Source: Erwinia mallotivora
GTDB lineage: Bacteria; Pseudomonadota; Gammaproteobacteria; Enterobacterales; Enterobacteriaceae
DNA length: 51,436 bases
Assembly (NCBI RefSeq): GCF_000590885.1
Contig: NZ_JFHN01000046.1
Location: 1-51,436, forward strand
Direction: 5' to 3'
The translations under genes were made by a program, and so were the position numbers. Positions 1 through 7,150 of this stretch are shown here, in pieces (within the stretch, counting starts at the first letter, position 1; every line of letters starts with the position of its first letter). Below the pieces are notes generated by a model. The model made no database searches. It was not told where the DNA came from and worked only from the letters and a program-made list of their open reading frames with translations.

Positions 1-174
1 GGGTGAACCACGTTGAACGGCTATGGCAGGCACTGCACGACACAATAACCCGGAATCATCGGTGCCGGACAATGTGGCAACTGCTGAGGAAGGTTAGCCA
101 TTTTATGGAAACCGTCAGTCCATTCCCCGGGGCGAAACATGGGCAGGCAAAAGTGTAGCGGTATTAGGCGCACC
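1..174 (+). mobile_element. IS630-family element, 3' end (transposase C-terminus)
   Basis: Reading from base 3, the plus strand encodes the last 51 residues of an IS630-family transposase and stops at 156-158. The motif VNHVERLW is the region that carries the third catalytic acidic residue (the E of DDE), and the tail ending in HGQAKV is typical of enterobacterial IS630 transposases. The rest of the element lies left of the window. IS630 elements insert at TA; a TA at 175-176 lies just before the point where the interrupted immunity reading frame resumes, so I place the element end near 174. That end was not checked against an inverted repeat, because the other terminus is not visible. Confidence 0.8.
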
Positions 175-371
175 TATTTAGTTGTTTATTATATCCTTCT
201 TCAAAATTTTTCATCGAAAAAATTGCTTTAAAATTTACCTCTCGCAAGTTTTGGGAAAGTGGGTATTTTTCTGAAGACATAGGAAAATATGGATTGTATG
301 CAATTTACTTTCTGTTTTGTTTCATATTTGCCATACCCTTCAATGTTTTTTATTTATTTATGAAAAAGTGA
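168..371 (+). pseudogene. Truncated E1-type colicin immunity protein (C-terminal half)
   Basis: An open frame without any start codon runs from the IS630 end to a TGA at 369-371. Its product (YPSSKFFIEKIALKF, then AIYFLFCFIFAIPFNVF) resembles the second half of the colicin E1 immunity protein, which I recall as YSKYAIEYIAFKF followed by a last helix containing CLVLAIPF. The E1-type immunity protein is an inner-membrane protein with three helices that blocks the pore of the cognate colicin; only about the last half, with one clear helix, remains. It faces the colicin gene tail to tail, as imm does in ColE1. Everything upstream was displaced by the IS. No in-frame ATG, GTG or TTG remains, so it should be inactive. 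Confidence 0.72.
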
Positions 372-442
372 AAATTGATAATGACCACCCCCGGCTGATG
401 TGGTTTTACATTTATAAAAAATATGAAAATTATAATTTTAAA

Positions 443-1525
443 TCATTTAAGACCTAAAGAACTGTTAATTTCATTAATAAGACTATCGTTAATCATCGCA
501 CCAACTACAGCCATTATTACAGCATACCCTATTATGCCAATAGGCGTTCCAATAATCAGACTAAAAGCAAAACCAGTTGCTACAACTGCAACTTTACCTG
601 CTGCAATCGTTTCAAGTTTTACAAAGACAGATCTCCACTGGTTAGTTTGAAGGGCAGTACGAATCTCTCCTACGACATCTACAATGTCAGCAATGGTGCC
701 ATAATAACCCATCGCTACACTAAAGCGCTTGAGATTACGAGCCATGCTACTGTATTCAACTGAATTCAATGCGTTGAGCATTGCCATGCGATCTGATTTT
801 GAAAACTTCATCACATTTTTATCTTTATAATTTTTTAGAAATGCGTTGTAGGCATCAGTTGCGTTTCTGAGTCTTTTACCTTTAGCTTTGTTTGCAAAGT
901 TTCTTGCGTGATTCGCAAATCTTTCACTGAACTTATCAGTAAGGACACTATAGAAGTCTGTGGTGAATTTTATGGCTTCCTGAATTTCTGAATCTGGCGG
1001 TAACTTTTTACGGGTATACTCTATAACTGCAATTTCTGCTTTAGATCTTCTGACAGCATTTCTGGCGGCTGTTATTCGAGTGCCTGATTGGCTGCTATTA
1101 GCCATCGGTTCATTCACTGCGATGGTGTTTTTAAGTGAAGCAATATTTGCATCAGAAAGGTCCAGATTATAAGAAACAGAACCACCCGGAGCCTCGCTGT
1201 TTCCTGAAGATCCATTAGATGTAGATGGAGGAGGGTAACCGAGATTTATGCCATAACTATCCCCAGGCTTAGGGTTTTGATCTGGGATGCCAATTACCTC
1301 ACCATCGGTAGAATAGACGTAAACTGAGAATGTATTTAAAGGTATCCCTTTACTTTTTGATGTTTCTTGTGCGATAAGTCGGCTTAATTCCGCCATATAG
1401 CCATTTGTATTAGAGTCATTTCCTGAGTTAGATTCTCTATTTCCTGAGTTACCAGTGCTACCATTATAACCTGATGAATCACCACGTTCAGAACTCCATC
1501 CTGTTCCGTCACCAAAATTGCTCAT
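443..1525 (-). CDS. Small pore-forming colicin, E1-type pore domain with colicin-A-like TolB box
   Basis: A 360-residue bacteriocin. Residues 1-45 are Gly/Ser/Asn rich, and near residue 5 carry GDGTGWSSERG, essentially the TolB-binding box of colicin A, so Tol-dependent import is expected. Residues 45-110 are a Pro/Gly-rich middle region that could hold the receptor-binding part. From about 185 to the end is a helical pore-forming domain (KGKRLRNATDAYNAF, then KFSKSDRMAMLNALNSVEY). Near the C-terminus a hydrophobic hairpin (GFAFSLIIGTPIGIIGYAVI) is followed by INDSLINEINSSLGLK, matching the colicin E1/Ia class rather than the A/N class. Length is close to colicin N (387 residues). The ATG has AAGGAT seven bases upstream. 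No lysis (kil) gene lies in the 71 bases to the immunity remnant. The gene probably kills related bacteria by depolarising the inner membrane. The exact receptor is unknown. Confidence 0.88.
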   Translation of the reverse strand: MSNFGDGTGWSSERGDSSGYNGSTGNSGNRESNSGNDSNTNGYMAELSRLIAQETSKSKGIPLNTFSVYVYSTDGEVIGIPDQNPKPGDSYGINLGYPPPSTSNGSSGNSEAPGGSVSYNLDLSDANIASLKNTIAVNEPMANSSQSGTRITAARNAVRRSKAEIAVIEYTRKKLPPDSEIQEAIKFTTDFYSVLTDKFSERFANHARNFANKAKGKRLRNATDAYNAFLKNYKDKNVMKFSKSDRMAMLNALNSVEYSSMARNLKRFSVAMGYYGTIADIVDVVGEIRTALQTNQWRSVFVKLETIAAGKVAVVATGFAFSLIIGTPIGIIGYAVIMAVVGAMINDSLINEINSSLGLK

Positions 1526-1691
1526 AACAGTTATCCTTAATGATTTTTTAATTCCATATTTTGTGATAAGTCTTTAACTTTCATTCATAACCTTAACAAC
1601 CAGCTCTCCGTTTTTTTACATGCAGATTTAGTTGATAATAATTTAAAAACCCCTCCAAATAAACATTTAACAAGAGGTATAACTAGAATTT

Positions 1692-1708
1692 CTGTAATTA
1701 AAATTCAG
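1692..1708 (-). promoter_or_regulatory. Degenerate LexA-like site upstream of the colicin gene
   Basis: Colicin genes are usually repressed by LexA at CTG-N10-CAG boxes. About 170 bases upstream of this colicin there is a CTG (1692-1694) and a CAG (1706-1708) with AT-rich filling, but the spacing is 11 rather than 10. It may be a decayed box or chance in AT-rich DNA. The 275-base gap to the next gene shows no better match. Confidence 0.18.
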
Positions 1709-1800
1709 TATAGTTAACATGAAAAAATAATTATAGAGCTTTCTGGCGAGAGCGAGTTCCTTCGCCGGCGTTTTCTGTGAATCCTTTTCTGCCATCTTCG

Positions 1801-2220
1801 TCAGAATTTGTTTTTTATATAATAATCAATTCGACTTAAATAATTCCCAGTGAGACAAACATAGTATTTGGAATTGTATCCAAAAGAATCTTTCTCGTAT
1901 AAAGCAACTTCAGCCAGACAGGAATTTTTAAGGTAAACATCCCACCCCTCCTTTGCTTTTTGTTCGATATTTATTATTTTGATTTTATCAGCCGGAGTTT
2001 CCTTTGAATTTTTTACTGACTGAATATAAGATTTATATTCCTTTTCATAATCCTTTTCTTTTTGCTCTTTAAGATCGATGAGGCACGATTCTACTTCACC
2101 AGAATGCCTGATACTCATGCATGGTTTTAATGCCTCAGTGATAGTATTTTTTTCCACTAACTCAGCCAAAGAGTTGCTTAGTGTAAGCATATAAATTAAA
2201 ACAGCATAGACTATTCTCAT
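1801..2220 (-). CDS. LprI-like (DUF1311-type) periplasmic lysozyme inhibitor, likely immunity protein
   Basis: The product starts at the ATG at 2218-2220 (a longer frame to 2253 lacks support), giving about 139 residues. The N-terminus MRIVYAVLIYMLTLSNSLA is a Sec signal peptide. The C-terminal half has the layout of LprI/DUF1311 proteins: GWDVYLKNSCLAEVALY, then CLTGNYLSRIDYY. LprI of Mycobacterium is a lysozyme inhibitor. The start codon overlaps the stop of the upstream muramidase gene as ATGA, so the two are translationally coupled. I infer that it protects the producer's peptidoglycan from that muramidase in the periplasm. Cysteines at the conserved positions suggest disulphides. It has a low-GC, Lys-rich composition. 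Confidence 0.72.
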   Translation of the reverse strand: MRIVYAVLIYMLTLSNSLAELVEKNTITEALKPCMSIRHSGEVESCLIDLKEQKEKDYEKEYKSYIQSVKNSKETPADKIKIINIEQKAKEGWDVYLKNSCLAEVALYEKDSFGYNSKYYVCLTGNYLSRIDYYIKNKF

Positions 2221-2822
2221 TTTACATATCTCTGAATATACGGGATACGGCATCTTGCAGATTCATGCAGCATTATATCAGGATTATTTCTTATCAGTTT
2301 TATAACATAATCTTTATTGTTCCTCCCAAAAACTGGCACCATTTCCCGTGACATGGCCCCCTGATATTTCATGTCAACAAAAACTTCTTTCAAAGCCGGG
2401 GGTATTTTATCCCATGAAACCGAATCCTGTTTTTTATATTTGTTATAAAATCGAATAGAATCTTTTACATACCTGGCATAGACTTTTTCGAAAAGCCTCA
2501 GCTGTTGATGTTCGGTTAATTCAATCGTGGAGCCTTTGTTGTTTTTTACGAATTCGCTGGCAGCACAGTGACTTTTATGAGCGCCTCCGGCTATTTTTTT
2601 CGCTTCATCCAGAGGGATGCCTGCAAAGGTTAAATCAGCAATGATTTCTCCGGCAGACCTGTGCTTCATGTCATAACCACGTCCAAACGTAACACCTGAG
2701 CCATATGTATTACATTTCGATGCCACGCCAGGCCAGTGCAGCTTTCTTGAGTAATAACGACTGCCAGCCAGGTTATTTCCTTCAGCCCTGAAGGTCAGTA
2801 GTCCTTCTTTTGGTTCCAGCAT
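2217..2822 (-). CDS. Pesticin-like muramidase (T4-lysozyme fold), toxin
   Basis: 201 residues. The N-terminal part LTFRAEGNNLAGSRYYSR, then WPG, GSGVTFGRGYDMKHRS, is the signature of the pesticin C-terminal domain, a T4-lysozyme-like muramidase that cleaves the glycan strand; the Glu of AEGNN (about residue 14) is the expected catalytic acid. There is no colicin-type translocation region and no signal peptide, so the protein needs delivery by other means, such as a type VI machine or lysis. Start ATG at 2820-2822 has AAGGAG seven bases upstream. The stop overlaps the start of the LprI-like gene (ATGA). The pairing of a muramidase with a lysozyme-inhibitor-like secreted protein supports a toxin/immunity pair. 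The delivery route is inference. Confidence 0.8.
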   Translation of the reverse strand: MLEPKEGLLTFRAEGNNLAGSRYYSRKLHWPGVASKCNTYGSGVTFGRGYDMKHRSAGEIIADLTFAGIPLDEAKKIAGGAHKSHCAASEFVKNNKGSTIELTEHQQLRLFEKVYARYVKDSIRFYNKYKKQDSVSWDKIPPALKEVFVDMKYQGAMSREMVPVFGRNNKDYVIKLIRNNPDIMLHESARCRIPYIQRYVK

Positions 2823-2938
2823 AATAAAACTCCTTCCCTGTTAATTTCCGCCCATCATTGGCGTGGGAAACATGTTAGCAATCTGCATGTTTTCCCACAA
2901 CCGGGTCAGAAAGGATTAAGACGCCTGCCCGGTATTTT

Positions 2939-3083
2939 ATCTCCTGCGGTACCGGCCCACCTCCCACCGGGTAAACGGCAAATCATCCTGTGTCTTCTCT
3001 GTGACCAGCTCCCACAGTCGTATCAGTCGCTCCCCGCCGCTGTATCGTGGCTCACTGCCGTTTTTCAAGTACATCACCGTTGA
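2939..3083. repeat. 145-bp direct repeat, copy A (fragment of the 5047 HTH gene)
   Basis: This segment matches 5049-5193 at 142 of 145 positions (differences at the equivalents of TGTGTC/TGCGTC, CCGCC/CCGTC and TTCAAG/TTCGAG). In copy B the sequence encodes the C-terminal half of the small HTH-like protein; here only that part is present, so copy A is a 5'-truncated gene fragment on the minus strand. The two copies flank the DUF3289-DUF943 cassette in the same orientation. I see no other gene between 2823 and 3175. Confidence 0.95.
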
Positions 3084-3175
3084 GAGAGGGAAGCGGGGAT
3101 TTTGTTAGTATTGCCCTGTCACCTGAAGCGCCCAAAGCTTAAAGTGACTTTAAAACTTATTTTCTATGCAATATT

Positions 3176-3601
3176 TTATTCCGCCTTCTCTACCATCTCG
3201 ACACGAATGGAGACAGGTTTTTTTTCAATTTCAACAGATACTGTTATATCAGGATCATTGCCAATCCAGTTACTGCTGTTTATATCCCCACCACTTTTTT
3301 TATAACCTTTCTTTTCCAGATACGCATTAATTTTGCCTGTTTCCGTTGTGCCTGAAAAAATCACCTGATATATTTTCGCCGGATTAGGCCCGGATACATT
3401 GCTGTAATGGAAGTCGTAAACGTCACTGGCACGAGGCATATTTTTCAGCAATTTCGGCGTATAAAAATTATATTCCTGCTTATCCTGTTCCGTATAATCA
3501 GCACCATCAACAAACTCCATTCTGAAATATTTTATTCCGTAAAAAATAATAATTACGCATACAACCAGAACGGCCAGCATAATTTTCAATGGCTTTTTCA
3601 T
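3176..3601 (-). CDS. Unknown membrane-anchored protein, third gene of the DUF3289 cassette
   Basis: 141 residues that I do not recognise. Residues 1-22 (MKKPLKIMLAVLVVCVIIIF) form a single N-terminal transmembrane or uncleaved signal segment; the remainder is soluble, mixed alpha/beta, and probably periplasmic, with KPVSIRVEMVEKAE at its end. It has the size, topology and position of an immunity protein and follows the DUF943 gene on the same strand after 73 bases. It may be a second immunity gene belonging to a cassette whose toxin was lost, or act with DUF943. A GGGGAG lies about 8 bases before the ATG. Confidence 0.6.
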   Translation of the reverse strand: MKKPLKIMLAVLVVCVIIIFYGIKYFRMEFVDGADYTEQDKQEYNFYTPKLLKNMPRASDVYDFHYSNVSGPNPAKIYQVIFSGTTETGKINAYLEKKGYKKSGGDINSSNWIGNDPDITVSVEIEKKPVSIRVEMVEKAE

Positions 3602-3674
3602 GCGTCAGGTTCTCCCCTGCCCAGGCGAATAAAGCTGCGATTGGGTTCAAAATGATCCTGTGGATAGATTACAT

Positions 3675-4070
3675 TCAAAAATCATACTTCACGCTACCAT
3701 CTCTTGTGCGCCAGATTGTCATAAGTATATTTTTATCGAGGCAATTTTTAGGTGAAGGAATGTCTTTGAAACAAGCCCGTTCTTCTTTCCCTTCTTCCTG
3801 ATAGCCTTTTCCGAACTCATAAATAAATATCAGAAACGGTCCGGAACTACCGGAAGGGATGTGATATTGTTGACGTATTCCATCCTGATTACTGATCCAC
3901 CATTTAATCTTGTTTTCCTCACTAAAAGGCAACCTGTCTACAATAACCTGTGCTGTACTTCCGTCATAGTGTGCATCAATTACTTTAACTGACTGCCTGT
4001 TAGTATAGAAAAAAAACAAGACTCCTGCGATTAACAAAAATAAAGCAGTATAGGGAATCATCTTTTTCAT
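3675..4070 (-). CDS. DUF943 family protein, candidate immunity protein
   Basis: 131 residues. The N-terminal MKKMIPYTALFLLIAGVLFFFY is a membrane anchor. The rest follows the DUF943 pattern known from enterobacteria: VKVIDAHYDG, then DRLPFSEENKIKWWISN, an IPS motif, YEFGKGYQEEGKEERACF and a CLDKN near the end. No molecular function is established for the family as far as I know. The ATG overlaps the stop of the DUF3289 gene by ATGA, the same coupling as in the muramidase pair. I infer an immunity or partner role, acting in the periplasm from the inner membrane. Confidence 0.75.
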   Translation of the reverse strand: MKKMIPYTALFLLIAGVLFFFYTNRQSVKVIDAHYDGSTAQVIVDRLPFSEENKIKWWISNQDGIRQQYHIPSGSSGPFLIFIYEFGKGYQEEGKEERACFKDIPSPKNCLDKNILMTIWRTRDGSVKYDF

Positions 4071-4909
4071 CGGCTACCTTCTATTTCAATGACGGCATCC
4101 ATCTTAGTCAGAAATGGACGAAAGCCAAATTTATTGAAGCGCTGAAGAACAAACCAAATCCTGAAAAAATGAAACTGATTAAATTTTTGTTTTCTTATAT
4201 CTTCAGCATCAAGACCAAAGTGATCCTGCGCCGTAAATCTGACGCTGGCTTTCCATCCTGTATCATTCACATCGAGGCTTAATATATCAATTCTGGTTGC
4301 ATGAACGTCATGCACCGTTATACCCATTCCATTTATTTTATTCAAAAATGTATCAAACTTAGGAAGCACCGAGAAATTTATTGCGGATTTTAAATCATTT
4401 ACTTTTTCCTGCGGAAAGCCCTTATTTTCGTAATCGATGAAAGTAGTGATAGCTTCCCGCATAACAGTGAAAGTGTTCTTTATTGCGTAATTCGATTTAA
4501 TTTTTTGACGATAAGCCGCGTTCAGCTGAGTATCATTAAAAGGCGAGCCTGATGCACGTTGAAAGTGTCTTAACATCTGATTGATGAGATGTCTGTAAGG
4601 GCCAACAAAGGAGAAAGGCAAAGAGGTTATCTGCATTTCTTTAAACAACAGCCGAGCACATTCCTGAACGCTGACCTTTCCGCCCCGATGAACACCACCG
4701 TATGCGCCAGAGAAACGCGATTGAGGGTTATCAAAGGCAGTAAACCGGGTTAATGAATAAGGGTCAATCACGTTGGAAATCGTTGTCAGCCCGAATTCAC
4801 TTTTCAACCTTGCTTCAGACAGATCGCCGTGACGCATATCGCTGGCACCGTAATCATTAAAGCGACGCTGTGTCGTAAATATTGTTTGAGGAAAGATAGC
4901 GTTAGTCAC
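4067..4909 (-). CDS. DUF3289 family protein, candidate toxin/effector
   Basis: A longer frame reaches 4996, but a GTG at 4907-4909 with AGGAG eight bases upstream gives a 280-residue protein beginning VTNAIFPQTIF, which fits the family start. DUF3289 hallmarks are visible: RRFNDYGASDMRHGDLSE near residue 20, SFVGPYRHLINQMLRHF, KFDTFLNKINGMGITVHDVHAT and FRIWFVLQRFNKFGFRPF. These conserved blocks span nearly the whole protein. The function is not established to my knowledge; there is no signal peptide or membrane segment. Coupling by ATGA to a membrane-anchored DUF943 gene, and its place among other toxin pairs, make an antibacterial effector likely. Its enzymatic activity cannot be read from the sequence. 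Confidence 0.75.
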   Translation of the reverse strand: MTNAIFPQTIFTTQRRFNDYGASDMRHGDLSEARLKSEFGLTTISNVIDPYSLTRFTAFDNPQSRFSGAYGGVHRGGKVSVQECARLLFKEMQITSLPFSFVGPYRHLINQMLRHFQRASGSPFNDTQLNAAYRQKIKSNYAIKNTFTVMREAITTFIDYENKGFPQEKVNDLKSAINFSVLPKFDTFLNKINGMGITVHDVHATRIDILSLDVNDTGWKASVRFTAQDHFGLDAEDIRKQKFNQFHFFRIWFVLQRFNKFGFRPFLTKMDAVIEIEGSR

Positions 4910-5046
4910 AAAAAGTACTCCTTTACTTTTGCATTGTTGAAACAGACCTCGCGGTTTCGCTGTCTGTGACTGCCCGCCTGCTGATAGCGGGAGCAACAGA
5001 GTAGCAATCCTTATGATATCTCACAACCAACCTTACCGATTTCGAA

Positions 5047-5283
5047 TCATCTCCTGCGGTACCGGCCCACCTCCCACCGGGTAAACGGCAAATCATCCTG
5101 CGTCTTCTCTGTGACCAGCTCCCACAGTCGTATCAGTCGCTCCCCGTCGCTGTATCGTGGCTCACTGCCGTTTTTCGAGTACATCACCGTTGATTTAGCG
5201 GCGATGAGATGACGTGCTATGCGCTGATGTGTGAATCCTGCGCGCTCCAGATCAGTTATGACGCGAAACCAGTCAACCTGCAT
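5047..5283 (-). CDS. Small phage-like HTH protein
   Basis: The frame extends to 5397, but the ATG at 5281-5283 (MQVDWFRVITDLERAGFTHQ) gives a compact 78-residue protein. Residues 8-35 (LERAGFTHQRIARHLIAAKSTV) look like a helix-turn-helix of the phage Cro/homeodomain-like type, followed by a short basic/aromatic tail (SDGERLIRLWELV). Small proteins like this occur beside lysis and late genes of lambdoid prophages. Its C-terminal 145 bases are duplicated at 2939. The role is unknown; it could regulate, or simply be a prophage relic that anchors the cassette. Confidence 0.55.
   Translation of the reverse strand: MQVDWFRVITDLERAGFTHQRIARHLIAAKSTVMYSKNGSEPRYSDGERLIRLWELVTEKTQDDLPFTRWEVGRYRRR
5049..5193. 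repeat. 145-bp direct repeat, copy B (inside the HTH gene)
   Basis: Intact-gene copy of the repeat at 2939-3083. It covers the 3' part of the HTH gene through its stop. Distance between copies is about 2.1 kb, and that interval contains exactly one toxin cassette (DUF3289, DUF943 and the unknown anchored protein). Confidence 0.95.
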
Positions 5284-5433
5284 CTCTGCCCCCTGTGCGT
5301 TCAAGAGGAAAGCGGCGAATGATGTGGCTGGTCCACGTCGTAAAAAAATAACAAATGTAAAATTAAAAAAAAGTGCCATTTGTTTCTCAAATGGCACGGT
5401 GATCCACAGTCAGGTTGTTCATACCTCCTTTAA

Positions 5434-5631
5434 TTATAGTCTGTTGCCCTCACTGTCAACAATGTAGAGTCCCACCAGTCGGAGGCTCTCTATTAATGTC
5501 GGCATATTAGTGACAAACTCATTACCCCTCAGCACACGGCCCGCTTTAAAAATGCCGTCAGCATTTCTGTTAATTAATAATGGTCCGCTTAATTTATCAA
5601 TCCCTGGTATTAATTCCTCTGGAATATACAT
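5434..5631 (-). CDS. Small hypothetical protein
   Basis: 65 residues beginning MYIPEELIPGIDKLSGPLLI; no recognised domain, signal or membrane segment. It starts with ATG, preceded by the string GGGGGCAGACT; the HTH gene downstream has the near-identical leader GGGGGCAGAG before its ATG, so the two starts may share an origin. Together they resemble a two-gene prophage-derived block. The reading frame is short but has ordinary codon use. Function unknown. Confidence 0.45.
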   Translation of the reverse strand: MYIPEELIPGIDKLSGPLLINRNADGIFKAGRVLRGNEFVTNMPTLIESLRLVGLYIVDSEGNRL

Positions 5632-5667
5632 AGTCTGCCCCCGTTAGATTTTAATCGTCCCGTCCGT

Positions 5668-5883
5668 TCATCCCTGTGCGCAAGAAACAGTTAAGCGTTT
5701 TTTACCGGCTAACTCAAATAAAATAAGAGAACGGGCGAGAGAATTTTTATAACCATAAAATACAACCGGCCCTGAAACAGGACAATAATCAAACCAGCTT
5801 AAATTGAGTTTATTAGCCGCCATACAATAAGTTAAATCAGTTACTGGTGCCGTCGGATGCACCAGATTGCATTGCGCGTCCAC
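5668..5883 (-). CDS. Doubtful short ORF, possibly a gene fragment
   Basis: About 71 residues from a GTG (5881-5883), with a stop codon one codon upstream of it. The product has scattered Cys and aromatic residues (SWFDYCPVSGPVVFYGYKNS) and no domain I recognise. There is no ribosome-binding site. It may be the surviving middle or end of a decayed gene rather than a gene. Confidence 0.22.
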   Translation of the reverse strand: MDAQCNLVHPTAPVTDLTYCMAANKLNLSWFDYCPVSGPVVFYGYKNSLARSLILFELAGKKRLTVSCAQG

Positions 5884-6276
5884 CAGCTAAATCAGGAAAA
5901 AATTCGCGATTACCGATTCAGACACTGAAAACGCTATTCAGGAACTAATATTATTACCCTGAGATTTTTTTCTGTTGGCCTGCTTCGAATGGCCTTCCTT
6001 TGACGCTTAACTCGTGCTTAGAACTCAGGATCAAACCTCAATTTTTCACCTGATACCGCAGCTGCAACAGAAAATTAACCATTTTAAATAAAGACATTTA
6101 TACCAAATTTGACAGCGCAGACTATGAAACTCCGGTATGAAACCAGAATGTTTAAATTGCGATTTAACAAGCAGATAATCTAATATGAATATAAGGAATA
6201 CACACTTGAAGTTGTGGTATGTAGTCCGACTGGACAATTTCTCATTTCAAATATTTTTAATTAGTGTTATTCAAAC
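5884..6276. other. AT-rich spacer left of the IS3 element
   Basis: Nearly 400 bases with no convincing gene on either strand. A 63-codon minus-strand frame here has no ribosome-binding site and a composition rich in Phe, Leu and Cys that I take for noise. It ends at the left terminus of the IS3-family element. Confidence 0.5.
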
Positions 6277-7150
6277 TGTAAGCACACCCATATTGGATCC
6301 ACGCACTTTTTGAGATTTCCGATTTCTCAGCCATCAGCCGGTACTCTGCCGGCGTCAGGTTATTCAGGGATTCGTGGGGGCGCTCGCCGTTATATTCAGC
6401 CAGCCTGCACTCTGTAAATTCCCGTACTTTATTCAGTGTTTTGATCAGATAAAAATCCAGTATTTCAGTCCGGTATGTACGATTAAACCGTTCGATAAAG
6501 GCGTTTTGCGTCGGTTTACCCGGCCTGATAAATTCCAACACCACACCATGCTCTTCAGCCCATTGTGCCAGCGTCAGCGAGATCAGTTCCGGACCGTTAT
6601 CCATCCGCATCTTTAGCGGATATCCGCGGTTTGCCACGATCCTGTCCAGCACTCTCACGACCCGTTGCCCCGGGATATTGAGGTCAATTTCGATCGCCAG
6701 TGCTTCGCGGTTAAAATCATCCATCACGTTGAAGGTCCGGAAGCGTCTGCCGCACACCAGCACATCATGCATAAAATCGATCGACCAGCTCTGGTTCATC
6801 GCCTCTGGCGTCGCCAGCGGAGTCGGGTTACTCACCGGCAGGCGTTGTTTACTCTTGCGGCGAAAATTCAGTTTAGCAGGCAGTAAATCCGGTGAACTCT
6901 CTTATGGTTCCAGACGTTGCCCTGCCTGCGCAGTACCTGAAAAAGCTTTTTAAATCCATATCGCGGATAGCGTTCAGCCGCCACGGTCAGCGCCACAATT
7001 ACCGGCTCATTCCGTCGCGTATCTGGCTGATAAAGAAATACCGTCCTGCTCAGCGACAATGTCCGGCATGCCTGGCGTATGCTCATCGAAAACTGTGCGG
7101 TCAGAGAGCTGACGAATTCACGCTTTATCGCTGATTTTAAAGATTTTTTT
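6257..7150 (-). pseudogene. IS3-family OrfB transposase, frameshifted
   Basis: OrfB begins in the minus-1 frame within the end of orfA (KSLKSAIKREFVSSLTAQF) near an A7 run that would be the usual programmed slip site. It continues as MSIRQACRTLSLSRTVF, then reaches a stop at 6868-6870 after IYCLLN, where a lost A has shifted the frame. The remaining part has the DDE integrase core: SIDFMHDVL, MDNGPEL and AFIERFNRTYR. The C-terminus should end soon after EISKSAW but runs across the IS terminus into flanking DNA and stops at 6257-6259, adding about ten foreign residues. Confidence 0.85.

Noticed and set aside
6046-6237. 63-codon minus-strand frame left of the IS3 element
   Set aside because: No start signal, odd Phe/Cys/Leu-rich composition and no recognisable features.
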